DNA of 64,000 bases from Cupriavidus nantongensis (GTDB taxonomy: Bacteria > Pseudomonadota > Gammaproteobacteria > Burkholderiales > Burkholderiaceae), in the NCBI RefSeq assembly GCF_001598055.1, contig NZ_CP014844.1, forward strand, positions 4,305,642 through 4,369,641, in the 5' to 3' direction. Shown piece by piece: positions 29,619 to 38,040 of the stretch. The translations under genes were made by a program, and so were the position numbers. Within the stretch, counting starts at the first letter, position 1, and every line of letters begins with the position of its first letter. Under the pieces are notes generated by a model. The model had not been told where the DNA came from, did no database searches, and saw only the letters and a program-made list of their open reading frames with translations.

Positions 29619-29647
29619 ATTGTAAACGAGATCGGGTAAAACTGCAA
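29619..29647 (-). promoter_or_regulatory. rplU-rpmA promoter (-35 TTGCAG, -10 TACAAT)
   Basis: On the minus strand TTGCAG (29647-29642), exactly 17 bases, then TACAAT (29624-29619). Transcription would start near 29612, giving a leader of about 100 bases with possible stems before rplU. Confidence 0.75.
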
Positions 29648-29706
29648 AGAAAACAGGCACATAGCCTGTGAGCGGCGCGGCCGGCACAATCGGCGGCCGC
29701 TTTGGA

Positions 29707-29802
29707 TCAGGTCAGGTCGGCGAGCAGGAAGCCCGCCAGTGCGGCAAACGCCACCCACCAGGCAGTGCGGCGTAGTTGGCGGCGAGGTAAGGGCTTGTCC
29801 AT
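29707..29802 (-). CDS. Possible 31-residue single-helix membrane protein
   Basis: A short frame from ATG 29802 with a basic start ([14 protein letters not shown]) and one hydrophobic helix ([17 protein letters not shown]), a positive-inside topology. A TATAAT-like element lies close upstream (minus strand, about 29811-29816), leaving almost no leader. It lies in the gap between divergent rplU and ispB. It may be real, but its size means chance cannot be excluded. Confidence 0.3.
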   Translation of the reverse strand: MDKPLPRRQLRRTAWWVAFAALAGFLLADLT

Positions 29803-29907
29803 GGCTGCAATTATAGTGGCGCCGATGATCGGCGCCGCTGCGCGCATACCCTGAGCCCAGCGCCGGCAAACTATGCGGGGCATGCGTAGAACGCCGCCCG
29901 CATCGCA

Positions 29908-29913
29908 TATAAT
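29908..29913 (+). promoter_or_regulatory. -10 element (TATAAT) of the ispB promoter
   Basis: A perfect TATAAT 34 bases before the proposed TTG start of ispB. The -35 is weak. It argues against any ispB start upstream of about 29920. Confidence 0.55.
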
Positions 29914-29941
29914 CGTCCGGTTTTGCGTAACGGTGATCATC

Positions 29942-30919
29942 TTGTCCCAGCCTTCCGCCACTGCCTTGCTTGCCCCGGTCGCTGCAGACATGCGCGCGGT
30001 CGATGCTGTTATCCGCCAGCGGCTGTCCTCCGAAGTCCCGCTGATCGAACAGATCGGCGAATACATCATCGGTGCCGGCGGCAAGCGCCTGCGCCCGGTG
30101 ATCCTGCTGCTGACGGCGCGCGCGCTGGGCTACGACGGCAACCGCCACCATGAGCTGGCCGCCGTCGTCGAGTTCATCCACACCGCCACCCTGCTGCACG
30201 ACGATGTCGTCGACGAGTCCGAGCTGCGGCGCGGGCGCGACACCGCCAACGCCGTGTTCGGCAATGCGGCCAGCGTGCTGGTGGGCGACTTCCTCTATTC
30301 GCGCGCGTTCCAGATGATGGTCGATGCCGGCAGCATGCGCATCATGGAAATCCTGTCGAACGCGACCAACGTGATCGCCGAGGGCGAAGTGCTGCAGTTG
30401 CTGAACATGCACGACCCCGACGTCACCGTCGAGCGCTACCTGCAGGTGATCCGCTACAAGACCGCCAAGCTGTTCGAGGCCGCCGCGCAACTGGGCGCGG
30501 TGCTGTCCGGCGCCGACGCACAGATGGAAGAAGCCGCCGCCGAATACGGCCGCCGCATCGGCACCGCGTTCCAGCTGATCGACGACATGCTGGACTACAC
30601 CGCCAGCGCCGAGCAGATGGGCAAGAACGCCGGCGACGACCTGCGCGAAGGCAAGCCCACCCTGCCGCTGCTGCACCTGCTGGAACACGGCACCGCCGAG
30701 CAGCGCCAGCTGGCCCGCGACGCGATCGTGCAGGGCGGCACCGAGCATTTCGACGCGGTCTTCGCCGCGATCCACGCCAGCGGCGCGCTCGAGGTCACCT
30801 TCGAAGCGGCACGGCGCGAAGCCGAAGCCGCCGAGCAGGCGGCGCGGCAGTTCCCGCCGTCCGCGCTGAAGGAAACGCTGATCCAGCTCTGCGCGTTCTC
30901 GCTGCAGCGGCAGTCCTGA
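29942..30919 (+). CDS. ispB: Octaprenyl (polyprenyl) diphosphate synthase
   Basis: About 325 residues. A trans-polyprenyl synthase that builds the quinone side chain from IPP. The two Asp-rich substrate motifs are present: LLHDDVVDESELRRG and LIDDMLDY, with the GGKRLRP entry motif. The start is not an ATG: the promoter -10 at 29908-29913 excludes the upstream ATGs, leaving GTG 29933 or TTG 29942 (MSQPSATALL). I use the latter, which leaves GGTGAT as ribosome site. Divergent from rplU and followed by tRNA-Pro. Confidence 0.93.
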   Translation: MSQPSATALLAPVAADMRAVDAVIRQRLSSEVPLIEQIGEYIIGAGGKRLRPVILLLTARALGYDGNRHHELAAVVEFIHTATLLHDDVVDESELRRGRDTANAVFGNAASVLVGDFLYSRAFQMMVDAGSMRIMEILSNATNVIAEGEVLQLLNMHDPDVTVERYLQVIRYKTAKLFEAAAQLGAVLSGADAQMEEAAAEYGRRIGTAFQLIDDMLDYTASAEQMGKNAGDDLREGKPTLPLLHLLEHGTAEQRQLARDAIVQGGTEHFDAVFAAIHASGALEVTFEAARREAEAAEQAARQFPPSALKETLIQLCAFSLQRQS

Positions 30920-31026
30920 GGCGGGACGAGCGGCGTTTTCCTCCGCCCTCTTCCATTCCAAAAAAAACGCTGCTAAACTTACGTTCTTTGCTGCTGACGC
31001 CAAAACGTCTGCCGGCAAAACCAAAT

Positions 31027-31103
31027 CGGGGTGTAGCTTAGCCTGGTAGAGCGCTACGTTCGGGACGTAGAGGCCGGAGGTTCGAATCCTCTCACCCCGA
31101 CCA
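31027..31103 (+). tRNA. tRNA-Pro (anticodon CGG)
   Basis: A 77-base cloverleaf. The acceptor stem CGGGGTG pairs with CACCCCG, the C1-G72 pair is the proline identity pattern, the anticodon stem-loop is CTACG-TTCGGGA-CGTAG with CGG in the loop, the T arm has GGTTCGAATCC, and CCA is encoded. A strong terminator follows immediately. The toxin-antitoxin pair lies just beyond, a usual integration spot. Confidence 0.97.
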
Positions 31104-31110
31104 GATTTAG

Positions 31111-31145
31111 AAAGCCGAATCAACGAAAGTTGGTTCGGCTTTTTG
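31111..31145 (+). terminator. Terminator of tRNA-Pro
   Basis: AAAGCCGAATCAAC-GAAA-GTTGGTTCGGCTTTTT: a 12-14 bp stem with a GAAA tetraloop and a T-run. It can also end the antitoxin transcript from the opposite strand. Confidence 0.92.
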
Positions 31146-31162
31146 TCTTTCTACCCCCCTCC

Positions 31163-31483
31163 TCAGCCCTTGATGGCTTTTCGCCGTCGCTTGAATGCTT
31201 TCAGCTCCGCCACGGAGAAAAGCTGGCTGCGCCCGACTTCCGCCCGTGGAGCCAGCTTGCCATCGCGCACCAGCCGGCGGAAGGTGGCAATCGAGATTTC
31301 GAGGTATTGGGCAGCCTCTGCCGCGGTGAAATCGTCCTCAGCCAGATGGCCAAAGACTTCCTCGTGCGAGAAATTCTCGTCACCAAAGGCCTGCTGCCCG
31401 ATCAGTGTGAAGAACCTGACGCGCTCGCGCGGGGGCAACTCGCCGAGGGCATGCAGCAGATCTTCAGCCGTCATCGTGTCCAT
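31163..31483 (-). CDS. Helix-turn-helix antitoxin of a type II toxin-antitoxin pair
   Basis: A 106-residue protein. The C-terminal half carries an excisionase/MerR-like helix-turn-helix (FTAAEAAQYLEISIATFRRL, then VRDGKLAPRAEVGRSQLF). The N-terminal half (LHALGELPPRERVRFFTLIG) probably binds the toxin. It overlaps the upstream toxin gene by 20 bases. The order toxin first, antitoxin second is like higBA. An in-frame ATG at 31474 is an alternative start. Confidence 0.7.
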   Translation of the reverse strand: MDTMTAEDLLHALGELPPRERVRFFTLIGQQAFGDENFSHEEVFGHLAEDDFTAAEAAQYLEISIATFRRLVRDGKLAPRAEVGRSQLFSVAELKAFKRRRKAIKG

Positions 31484-31802
31484 TCCTTTCTGCCTTCAGG
31501 TATTTCTTGAGTTCGTCATAGAAGTTCTCATGCGAGCCCACCTTGTAGAAATCGATCCATAGCACTTCAAGTGCCACGCCTTTCGCGTTGAACTCCTGCG
31601 GCAGTGCCCGGTAGGCGATCAGGTATTGCTGCCGGTTGAACCGGAATTTGTGCACCCGGATGCCACCCAAGTCCCCGATCTTCGCTTCCCCCAGCTGGGG
31701 CGCCGCACAGAGCTCCTCAACCTCGTCTTCGATCGCCAGTTGCAGCGGCTTGTGTGCCTTCTTGACGAACTGAGCGAAGGGCTTCTTGTAGTTTCGCCTC
31801 AT
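31464..31802 (-). CDS. RelE/ParE-superfamily toxin (HigB-like)
   Basis: A 112-residue basic protein with a RelE/ParE-like pattern: an N-terminal helix (FAQFVKKAHKPLQLAIEDEV), then strands with IGDLGGIRVHKFRFNRQQYLIAYRA, and a C-terminal IDFYKVGSHENFYDELK that resembles the HigB/RelE end. Such toxins usually cleave mRNA on the ribosome; here that is inferred from family resemblance. The gene is first in the pair and preceded by an inverted-repeat operator. Base composition is less GC-rich than that of its neighbours. Confidence 0.7.
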   Translation of the reverse strand: MRRNYKKPFAQFVKKAHKPLQLAIEDEVEELCAAPQLGEAKIGDLGGIRVHKFRFNRQQYLIAYRALPQEFNAKGVALEVLWIDFYKVGSHENFYDELKKYLKAERNGHDDG

Positions 31803-31807
31803 GCGAT

Positions 31808-31835
31808 GTTATACACTCGTTTTTGATTCTATAAC
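31808..31835 (-). promoter_or_regulatory. Operator-like inverted repeat of the toxin-antitoxin pair
   Basis: GTTATA and TATAAC separated by 16 bases, 5 bases upstream of the toxin ATG. The AT-rich halves also look like -10 elements, so repressor binding by the antitoxin would cover the promoter. Confidence 0.5.
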
Positions 31836-32121
31836 AGATCAGGCTATGCCGGACGCCGGCGAGCCACCGTGCCGAGAAGCATGGCGGGCCAGCGCCCCAC
31901 CGGGATTGAGGCAACTCTCAAATTGCCGTCTGCGGTGTTCGCGGCCCCGTCGTACTAGGCCCCGCGCATTAGGGTTGCGCCGGTGTCGCACAAACGCCAA
32001 TACGTCCCGCCGTCGCCTTTACAAAAAGTGACCCCATCGGCAAACTGCCCCGATCCCTAGAAGCGGGCTCGTCTCGTCCTGCCCTGTCCGCGGACACTGC
32101 TCCAATCACTGCGCACCTGCC
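31836..32121. other. Gene-free region upstream of pilB
   Basis: About 290 bases between the toxin-antitoxin promoter and pilB. No reading frame is convincing, and I find no clear sigma-54 (GG-GC) or sigma-70 promoter for pilB, though one must lie here. Confidence 0.4.
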
Positions 32122-33846
32122 ATGACACTCGGACTTGCCCTGGCCCAGAGCCGGCGTATCGCGCCCGCCCTGCTTGCTCAGCTGGAGCAGGCCGCGCGTG
32201 AAAAGCAATCGCAGCTGATCGACGAGATCGTCGGCAGCGGCACCATGAGCGCGCACGACCTGGCGCTGTTCGCCGCGGACAAGTACCAGCTGCCGCTGCT
32301 GGACCTGGCCCAGTACAACCTCGCCAAGGTGCCGCCGGCGCTGGCAGGCAACCGTGAATTCCATGCCCACCGGCTGCTGCCGCTGGGCCGGCGCGACAAT
32401 CGCCTGGTGCTGGCGCTGTCCGATCCGTCCAACCAGGCCGGCCTGGACGCGATCCGCGACAAGTACAAGCTGCCGGTCGAAGCGGTGGTGGTCGAGCACG
32501 ACAAGCTGATGAAGCATGTGCGCGCCGCCGGCGAGGCGCTGGGCACGCTCAAGAACATCTCGCCGGTGCAGGCCGAGCGCAAGATGATCGAATACGATCC
32601 GGTCGCCGCCGCCGCCAACCCGCGCAACCGCACCACGGCCGACAATATCGACGATGCCCCGGTGGTGCGCTTCCTGCAAAAGCTGCTGACCGAGGCCTTC
32701 CACCGCGGCGCCTCCGACCTGCACTTCGAACCGTTCGAAACCTTCTACCGGATCCGCTTCCGTGTCGATGGCGTGCTGCAGGAGGTCGCGCGCCCGCCGC
32801 TGGATATCCGCGACAAGATCGCGACCCGGATCAAGGTGCTGTCGCGCTTGGATATTTCTGAAAAGCGCGTGCCGCAGGACGGCCGCATGAAGCTGCTGAT
32901 CGCGCTGCCCAAGGACAAGGATGCCAAGGAAACCGTCGAGAAGGCGGTGGACTTCCGCGTGTCGACGCTGCCGACACTGTTCGGCGAGAAGATCGTGATG
33001 CGGATCCTGGAATCGTCGTCCGACAAGCTCGACATCGACCAGCTCGGCTATGAGCCCGAGCAGAAGGCGCTGCTGCTGGACGTGATCAAGCGTCCCTACG
33101 GCATGGTGCTGGTGACCGGCCCCACCGGCAGCGGCAAGACGGTATCGCTGTACACCTTCCTGAACCTGCTGAACCAGGGTGACATCAATATCTCGACGGC
33201 CGAGGACCCGGCCGAAATCCAGCTGCCGGGCATCAACCAGGTCAACGTCAACGACAAGGCCGGGCTGACCTTCGCCACCGCGCTGCGCTCGTTCCTGCGC
33301 CAGGATCCGGACATCATCATGGTCGGCGAAATCCGCGACCTGGAAACCGCCGACATCTCCATCAAGGCCGCGCAGACCGGCCACCTGGTGTTGTCGACGC
33401 TGCACACCAACGACGCGCCGACCACGCTGACACGGCTGATGAACATGGGCGTGGCCCCTTTCAACATTGCGTCGAGCGTGCTGATGATCACCGCGCAGCG
33501 GCTGGCGCGGCGGCTGTGCACCTGCAAGCGCGAGGGCGAGATCCCGCGCGAGGCCTTGCTGGAAGCGGGCTTTCGCGAGCAGGACCTGGACGGCAGCTGG
33601 CAGCCCTACCATCCGGTCGGCTGCGAGCGCTGCAATGGCAGCGGCTACAAGGGCCGCTGCGGCATCTACCAGGTGATGCCGATCACCGAGGCCATGCAGG
33701 AGATCATCCTGGCGCACGGCACCGCGCTGCAGATTGCCGAGCAGGCGCGCAAGGACGGCGTGCTATCGTTGCGCGAAGCGGGGCTGCTGAAGGTCAGGCA
33801 GGGCGTCACGTCACTCGAAGAAGTGCTGGCGACCACGAATACGTAG
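32122..33846 (+). CDS. pilB: Type IV pilus extension ATPase PilB
   Basis: A 574-residue cytoplasmic hexameric motor for pilus assembly. An N-terminal MshEN/T2SE-N domain is followed by the ATPase with Walker A GPTGSGKTVSLYTF, the Asp box TAEDPAEIQLPGINQVNVN, Walker B DPDIIMVGEIRD and the His box LSTLHTNDAPTTLTRL. The zinc tetracysteine motif is present (CTCKREG and CERCNGSG). First in pilB-pilC-pilD. Confidence 0.97.
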   Translation: MTLGLALAQSRRIAPALLAQLEQAAREKQSQLIDEIVGSGTMSAHDLALFAADKYQLPLLDLAQYNLAKVPPALAGNREFHAHRLLPLGRRDNRLVLALSDPSNQAGLDAIRDKYKLPVEAVVVEHDKLMKHVRAAGEALGTLKNISPVQAERKMIEYDPVAAAANPRNRTTADNIDDAPVVRFLQKLLTEAFHRGASDLHFEPFETFYRIRFRVDGVLQEVARPPLDIRDKIATRIKVLSRLDISEKRVPQDGRMKLLIALPKDKDAKETVEKAVDFRVSTLPTLFGEKIVMRILESSSDKLDIDQLGYEPEQKALLLDVIKRPYGMVLVTGPTGSGKTVSLYTFLNLLNQGDINISTAEDPAEIQLPGINQVNVNDKAGLTFATALRSFLRQDPDIIMVGEIRDLETADISIKAAQTGHLVLSTLHTNDAPTTLTRLMNMGVAPFNIASSVLMITAQRLARRLCTCKREGEIPREALLEAGFREQDLDGSWQPYHPVGCERCNGSGYKGRCGIYQVMPITEAMQEIILAHGTALQIAEQARKDGVLSLREAGLLKVRQGVTSLEEVLATTNT

Positions 33847-33911
33847 GCAAGCAAGACATAACGTAAATACAAGACGCAGAACAAGCGTCATTGTCATCGG
33901 GGGTCAATCAC

Positions 33912-35183
33912 ATGGCGACGCGCGCACCAGCAGCGGGCGCCCGGACGGGGGCACCGTCACGGGCCAAATCGGGGAAGGGACGCAAGGCACCCACCCAGTA
34001 CATCTTCGAGTGGGAAGGCAAGGACCGCAAGGGCAAGACCTTCACCGGCGAGCTGCGCGCCGAAAACCAGGCCGAGGTCACCGCCACGCTGCGCAAGCAG
34101 GGCCTGACCATCGTCAAGCTCAAGAAGCGCAAGGCCGCGCGCGGGCGCAAGATCACCGAGAAGGACATCGCCTACTTCACCCGGCAGCTGTCGACCATGC
34201 TCAAGGCCGGCATCCCGCTGCTGCAGTCGATCGACATCATCGCGCGCGGGCACGTGAATCCCAACTTCACCCAGCTGCTGTCCGACATCCGCTTCGACAT
34301 CGAGGCCGGCAGCAGCATGGCCGCGGCGTTCCGCCGCCATCCCAGATACTTCGACACGCTGTACTGCAACCTGATCGATGCCGGCGAACAGGGCGGCATC
34401 CTGGACTCGCTGCTGGAGCGCCTGTCGCTCTACATGGAGAAGACCATCGCGCTGAAGGGGCAGATCAAGTCCGCGATGATCTACCCGATCGCGGTGCTGA
34501 CCGTCGCCTTTGCCGTCACGGTGATCCTGATGCTGTTCGTGATCCCGGCGTTCAAGGGGGTGTTCTCCAGCTTCGGCGCCAACCTGCCGGCGCCGACGCT
34601 GCTGGTGATCGCGATCTCGGACTTCTTCGTGCAGTACTGGTACCTGGTGATCGGCGCGCCGGTGGCCGGCATCAGCTTCTACCTGCGCGCGCTGAAGAAG
34701 TCCGAGAAGGTGCAGCGCGCCACCGACCGCGCGCTGCTGAAGCTGCCGATCTTCGGCAGCCTGTTCCGCAAGGCCGTGATCGCGCGCTGGACCCGTACCC
34801 TCGCGACGATGTTCGCTGCCGGCACGCCGCTGGTGGAGTCGATGGAGTCGGTGGCCGGCGCCGCCGGCAACTGGGTCTACTACGACGCCACCCGCGAGAT
34901 CGAGCAATCGGTACGCATCGGCACCAGCCTGACCAACGCGATGCAGGCGACCCATGTGTTCGACAACATGGTGCTGCAGATGACGCAGATCGGCGAGGAA
35001 TCCGGCGCGCTGGACAACATGCTGCTGAAAGTCGCGGAGTTCTACGAGCGCGAGGTCGACGATGCCGTCGCCGCCATCTCCAGCCTGATCGAGCCGCTGA
35101 TCATCGTGGTGCTGGGCGTGCTGATCGGCGGCATGGTGGTGGCGATGTACCTGCCGATCTTCAAGCTGGGACAGGTGGTGTAA
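33912..35183 (+). CDS. pilC: Type IV pilus inner-membrane platform protein PilC
   Basis: A 423-residue inner-membrane protein with two T2SF repeats (about residues 70-190 and 275-395), each with LSTMLKAGIPLLQS- or LATMFAAGTPLVES-like sequence, and three long hydrophobic helices. It links the PilB motor to the growing pilus. I prefer ATG 33912, which has GGGGG upstream; TTG 33891 is also in frame. pilD follows 3 bases after the stop. Confidence 0.95.
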   Translation: MATRAPAAGARTGAPSRAKSGKGRKAPTQYIFEWEGKDRKGKTFTGELRAENQAEVTATLRKQGLTIVKLKKRKAARGRKITEKDIAYFTRQLSTMLKAGIPLLQSIDIIARGHVNPNFTQLLSDIRFDIEAGSSMAAAFRRHPRYFDTLYCNLIDAGEQGGILDSLLERLSLYMEKTIALKGQIKSAMIYPIAVLTVAFAVTVILMLFVIPAFKGVFSSFGANLPAPTLLVIAISDFFVQYWYLVIGAPVAGISFYLRALKKSEKVQRATDRALLKLPIFGSLFRKAVIARWTRTLATMFAAGTPLVESMESVAGAAGNWVYYDATREIEQSVRIGTSLTNAMQATHVFDNMVLQMTQIGEESGALDNMLLKVAEFYEREVDDAVAAISSLIEPLIIVVLGVLIGGMVVAMYLPIFKLGQVV

Positions 35184-35186
35184 GCG

Positions 35187-36110
35187 ATGCAGCCGGTGTG
35201 GTCCGCTTCCCCTTATCCCATCGGAGCCGCGACCGGAACCGCGACCGGCACCGCCCCGCTGCTGCACGCGCTGGCGGCGCTGCCGCCAGTCTTCCTGGTG
35301 GCGGCAGCGGCGCTGCTGGGGCTGGTGGTCGGCAGCTTCCTCAATGTGGTGATCCACCGCGTACCACGCATGATGGAGCGCGAAGAGGCCAACTACATTG
35401 CCGAGCTGCGCGGCGACCCGCTGCCCTACCCCGGCCGCTACAACCTGATGGTGCCGCGCTCGGCCTGCCCGCATTGCGGCCACGCCATCGCCCCGTGGGA
35501 AAACGTGCCGGTGCTGAGCTACCTGTTCCTGCGCGGCCGCTGCTCGGCGTGCAAGGCGCCGATCAGCGTGCGCTATCCGCTGGTGGAACTGGCCTGCGGC
35601 GTGCTGAGCGCGCTGGTGGCATGGCGCTTCGGCCCCAGCGCGCAGGCGCTGGCCGCGCTGGTGCTGGTGTGGGGGCTGCTGGCGCTGACCATGATCGACG
35701 CCGATACGCAATTGCTGCCGGACCAGATCACGCTGCCGCTGCTGTGGCTCGGCCTGCTGCTGAATCTGGCCGGCCTGTTCGTGGCGCTGCCCGACGCGGT
35801 GATCGGCGCCGCCGCCGGCTACCTGGTGCTGTGGATCGCCTACTGGCTGTTCCGGCTGCTGCGCGGCAAGGAGGGCATGGGCTTCGGCGACTTCAAGCTG
35901 ATGGCGGCGCTCGGTGCCTGGTTCGGCTGGCAGGCGCTGCCGGCGCTGGTGCTGCTGTCGTCGGTGGCCGGCGTGCTGTTCGGGCTGGCCAATATCGCGC
36001 TGCGCCGCCAGGAGCGCGACACGCCGTTCCCGTTCGGACCCTTCATCGCGCTGGCCGGCGTGGTGGTGCTGCTGTTCGGCCCCGGGGTGCTGCCGCTGTT
36101 TGCCTGGTGA
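35187..36110 (+). CDS. pilD: Prepilin peptidase/methyltransferase PilD
   Basis: A 307-residue inner-membrane aspartyl protease that cleaves and N-methylates type IV prepilins. The cytoplasmic zinc loop has CPHCGHAIAPWENVP and CSACKAPISVRYP. The two catalytic Asp residues are in MIDADTQLLPDQ and GFGDFKLMAAL. It starts 3 bases after pilC. Eight hydrophobic helices are visible. Confidence 0.96.
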   Translation: MQPVWSASPYPIGAATGTATGTAPLLHALAALPPVFLVAAAALLGLVVGSFLNVVIHRVPRMMEREEANYIAELRGDPLPYPGRYNLMVPRSACPHCGHAIAPWENVPVLSYLFLRGRCSACKAPISVRYPLVELACGVLSALVAWRFGPSAQALAALVLVWGLLALTMIDADTQLLPDQITLPLLWLGLLLNLAGLFVALPDAVIGAAAGYLVLWIAYWLFRLLRGKEGMGFGDFKLMAALGAWFGWQALPALVLLSSVAGVLFGLANIALRRQERDTPFPFGPFIALAGVVVLLFGPGVLPLFAW

Positions 36111-36193
36111 TGGCCGCGCGGCCGTGAGCGGGACACAGGCGAAGCGGCCGAAGCTGGTATCGTTGCGGCAACGACGTCTGACAGAAACCTCAC

Positions 36194-36820
36194 ATGCTGG
36201 AAATCGGACTGACCGGCGGCATTGGCAGCGGCAAGACCCGCGTGGCCGACATGTTTGCCGCGCGCGGCGCCGCGATCATCGATACCGACCTGCTCGCGCA
36301 TGAGATCACGGCCCCGGGCGGGCGCGCGATCCCGGCGCTGGTCGAAGCCTTCGGCCCCGCCTGCCTGCGCCCGGACGGTGCCATGGACCGCGACGCAATG
36401 CGCGCGCTGGTGTTTGCCGACCCCGACGCCAAGACGCGGCTCGAAGCCATCACGCACCCGCTGATCCGCGCGCTGACGACCGAGCGCGCGCAGTCGATCC
36501 GCGCTGCCGGCGCGCATCCCTACCTGATCTACGTGGTGCCGCTGCTGGTGGAATCGGGCTCGTGGCGCGAGCGCGTTGGCCGCGTGCTGGTGGTCGACTG
36601 CACCGAGGCCACGCAGGTGGCCCGCGTGATGTCGCGCAACGGCTTCAGCCGCGAACAGGTGCTGGCGATCATGGCCAGGCAGGCCACGCGCGCGGCGCGA
36701 CTGGCATGTGCCGACGACGTCATCGACAACGACGGGCCGGTGGAGGCGCTGGTGGCGCAGGTCGACCGGCTCGACCGCTACTACCGTGAACTGTCGGCCG
36801 CGGGCATGGTCCATCGATAA
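36194..36820 (+). CDS. coaE: Dephospho-CoA kinase
   Basis: A 208-residue P-loop kinase for the last step of coenzyme A synthesis. Walker A is GLTGGIGSGKTRVADMF; the LID and CoA-binding region has DTDLLAHEITAPGG, HPLIRAL and VPLLVESG. It lies downstream of pilD, as in many gamma- and betaproteobacteria. Confidence 0.96.
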   Translation: MLEIGLTGGIGSGKTRVADMFAARGAAIIDTDLLAHEITAPGGRAIPALVEAFGPACLRPDGAMDRDAMRALVFADPDAKTRLEAITHPLIRALTTERAQSIRAAGAHPYLIYVVPLLVESGSWRERVGRVLVVDCTEATQVARVMSRNGFSREQVLAIMARQATRAARLACADDVIDNDGPVEALVAQVDRLDRYYRELSAAGMVHR

Positions 36821-36874
36821 CGCATCGATACGCACCAGGCCGGCGCCGTGGCGCATTGCATCATGCGCGCGACA

Positions 36875-36903
36875 TTGTCGTCGGACCTGGTCTCGCATAG
36901 AAT
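36875..36903 (+). promoter_or_regulatory. Promoter upstream of zapD (-35 TTGTCG, -10 TAGAAT)
   Basis: TTGTCG (36875-36880), a 17-base spacer, TAGAAT (36898-36903). It gives zapD its own transcript with a leader of about 140 bases. Confidence 0.6.
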
Positions 36904-37050
36904 GCGCTGGAACATGCCGGGAAATCGCCGCATAGTGTCGCATAGTGCCGATATCCCCACCCGCATGGATCGCCCTTTCCGGTATTTCCCGGGCCTCATT
37001 CTGCACCGGGCCGCCCCTGAAGCGCCCGACGCCCTGCACGGACACAGCAC

Positions 37051-37809
37051 TTGATTCTGTACGAATATCCTTTCAACGAACGCATCAGGACTCTCCTGCG
37101 ACTGGAGGACCTGTTCGATCGGCTGGAATACTTCCTCGGCCAGGATCATGCCCAGCAGCACCATGTCGCGCTGACCACGCTGTTCGAGATCATCGACGTT
37201 GCCGGCCGCGCCGACCTCAAGACCGACCTGATCAAGGAACTGGAGCGCCAGCGCCAGGCCCTGGCGCCGCTGCGCGCCAATCCGCAGATCGACCAGGATG
37301 CGCTCGACTCGGTCATCGGCGAGATCGAGCAGGGCATCAGCCTGCTCAACCAGACCGTGGGCAAGGCCGGGCAGTTGCTGACCGACAACGAGTGGCTGAC
37401 CAGCATCCGCAGCCGCGCCATCATCCCCGGCGGCACCTGCGAGTTCGACCTGCCTGCGTACTATGCATGGCAGCATCGCCCCGCCGAAGACCGCCGCGCC
37501 GACATCCTGAAATGGGCGCGTCCGCTGGTGTCGCTGCGCATGGGCACCACCATCGTGCTGCGGCTGCTGCGCGAAGCGGGCCAGAGCGGCAAGGTGATCG
37601 CCACCGGCGGCAGCTACCAGCAGATGCTGTCGGGCCGCAGCTACCAGCTGATGCAGGTCTACCTGGACGATTCGCTGCTGGCCTTCATCCCCGAGATGAG
37701 CGCCAACAAGTACATGCTGTGGGTGCGCTTCACGCAGCAGGACGGCGACCTGCGCCCGCGCTCGGTCGATGCCGATATCCCGTTCCTGCTGAAACTCTGC
37801 AATTTCTGA
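37051..37809 (+). CDS. zapD: Cell division protein ZapD
   Basis: A 252-residue cytoplasmic protein that binds the FtsZ C-terminus and bundles filaments. It matches the ZapD/YacF (DUF1342) family throughout, with [19 protein letters not shown] near the start and [15 protein letters not shown] in the middle. The start is a TTG at 37051 ([10 protein letters not shown]); no in-frame ATG is available nearby. yacG follows 17 bases after it. Confidence 0.93.
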   Translation: MILYEYPFNERIRTLLRLEDLFDRLEYFLGQDHAQQHHVALTTLFEIIDVAGRADLKTDLIKELERQRQALAPLRANPQIDQDALDSVIGEIEQGISLLNQTVGKAGQLLTDNEWLTSIRSRAIIPGGTCEFDLPAYYAWQHRPAEDRRADILKWARPLVSLRMGTTIVLRLLREAGQSGKVIATGGSYQQMLSGRSYQLMQVYLDDSLLAFIPEMSANKYMLWVRFTQQDGDLRPRSVDADIPFLLKLCNF

Positions 37810-37826
37810 AGCCTGCGCTGAACGCC

Positions 37827-38015
37827 ATGCCTGCTGTCGTCAAATGCCCCACCTGCGGCACCGAGGTGGCCTGGGTGCCCGACAACAAATTCCGCCCGTT
37901 CTGTTCCGAGCGCTGCAAGCAGATCGATCTCGGCGCCTGGGCGTCGGAGAAGTACGTGATCGGCGGCAAGCCGGGCGAGACTTCCCCCGACCGGTCTGAA
38001 GACGAGGACGACTGA
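37827..38015 (+). CDS. yacG: DNA gyrase inhibitor YacG (zinc protein)
   Basis: A 62-residue zinc protein with four Cys ligands, CPTCG and [14 protein letters not shown], and an acidic C-terminus (SEDEDD). In E. coli it binds GyrB and blocks DNA binding. The conserved order coaE-zapD-yacG supports the call. It converges with the OPT transporter gene 25 bases away. Confidence 0.93.
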   Translation: MPAVVKCPTCGTEVAWVPDNKFRPFCSERCKQIDLGAWASEKYVIGGKPGETSPDRSEDEDD

Positions 38016-38040
38016 GGGCGCACAACCGGCGCCCCCTTCC

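Noticed and set aside
29600..31123. A 507-codon minus-strand frame across ispB and tRNA-Pro
   Set aside because: It is antisense to ispB, crosses a tRNA gene and contains no motif.
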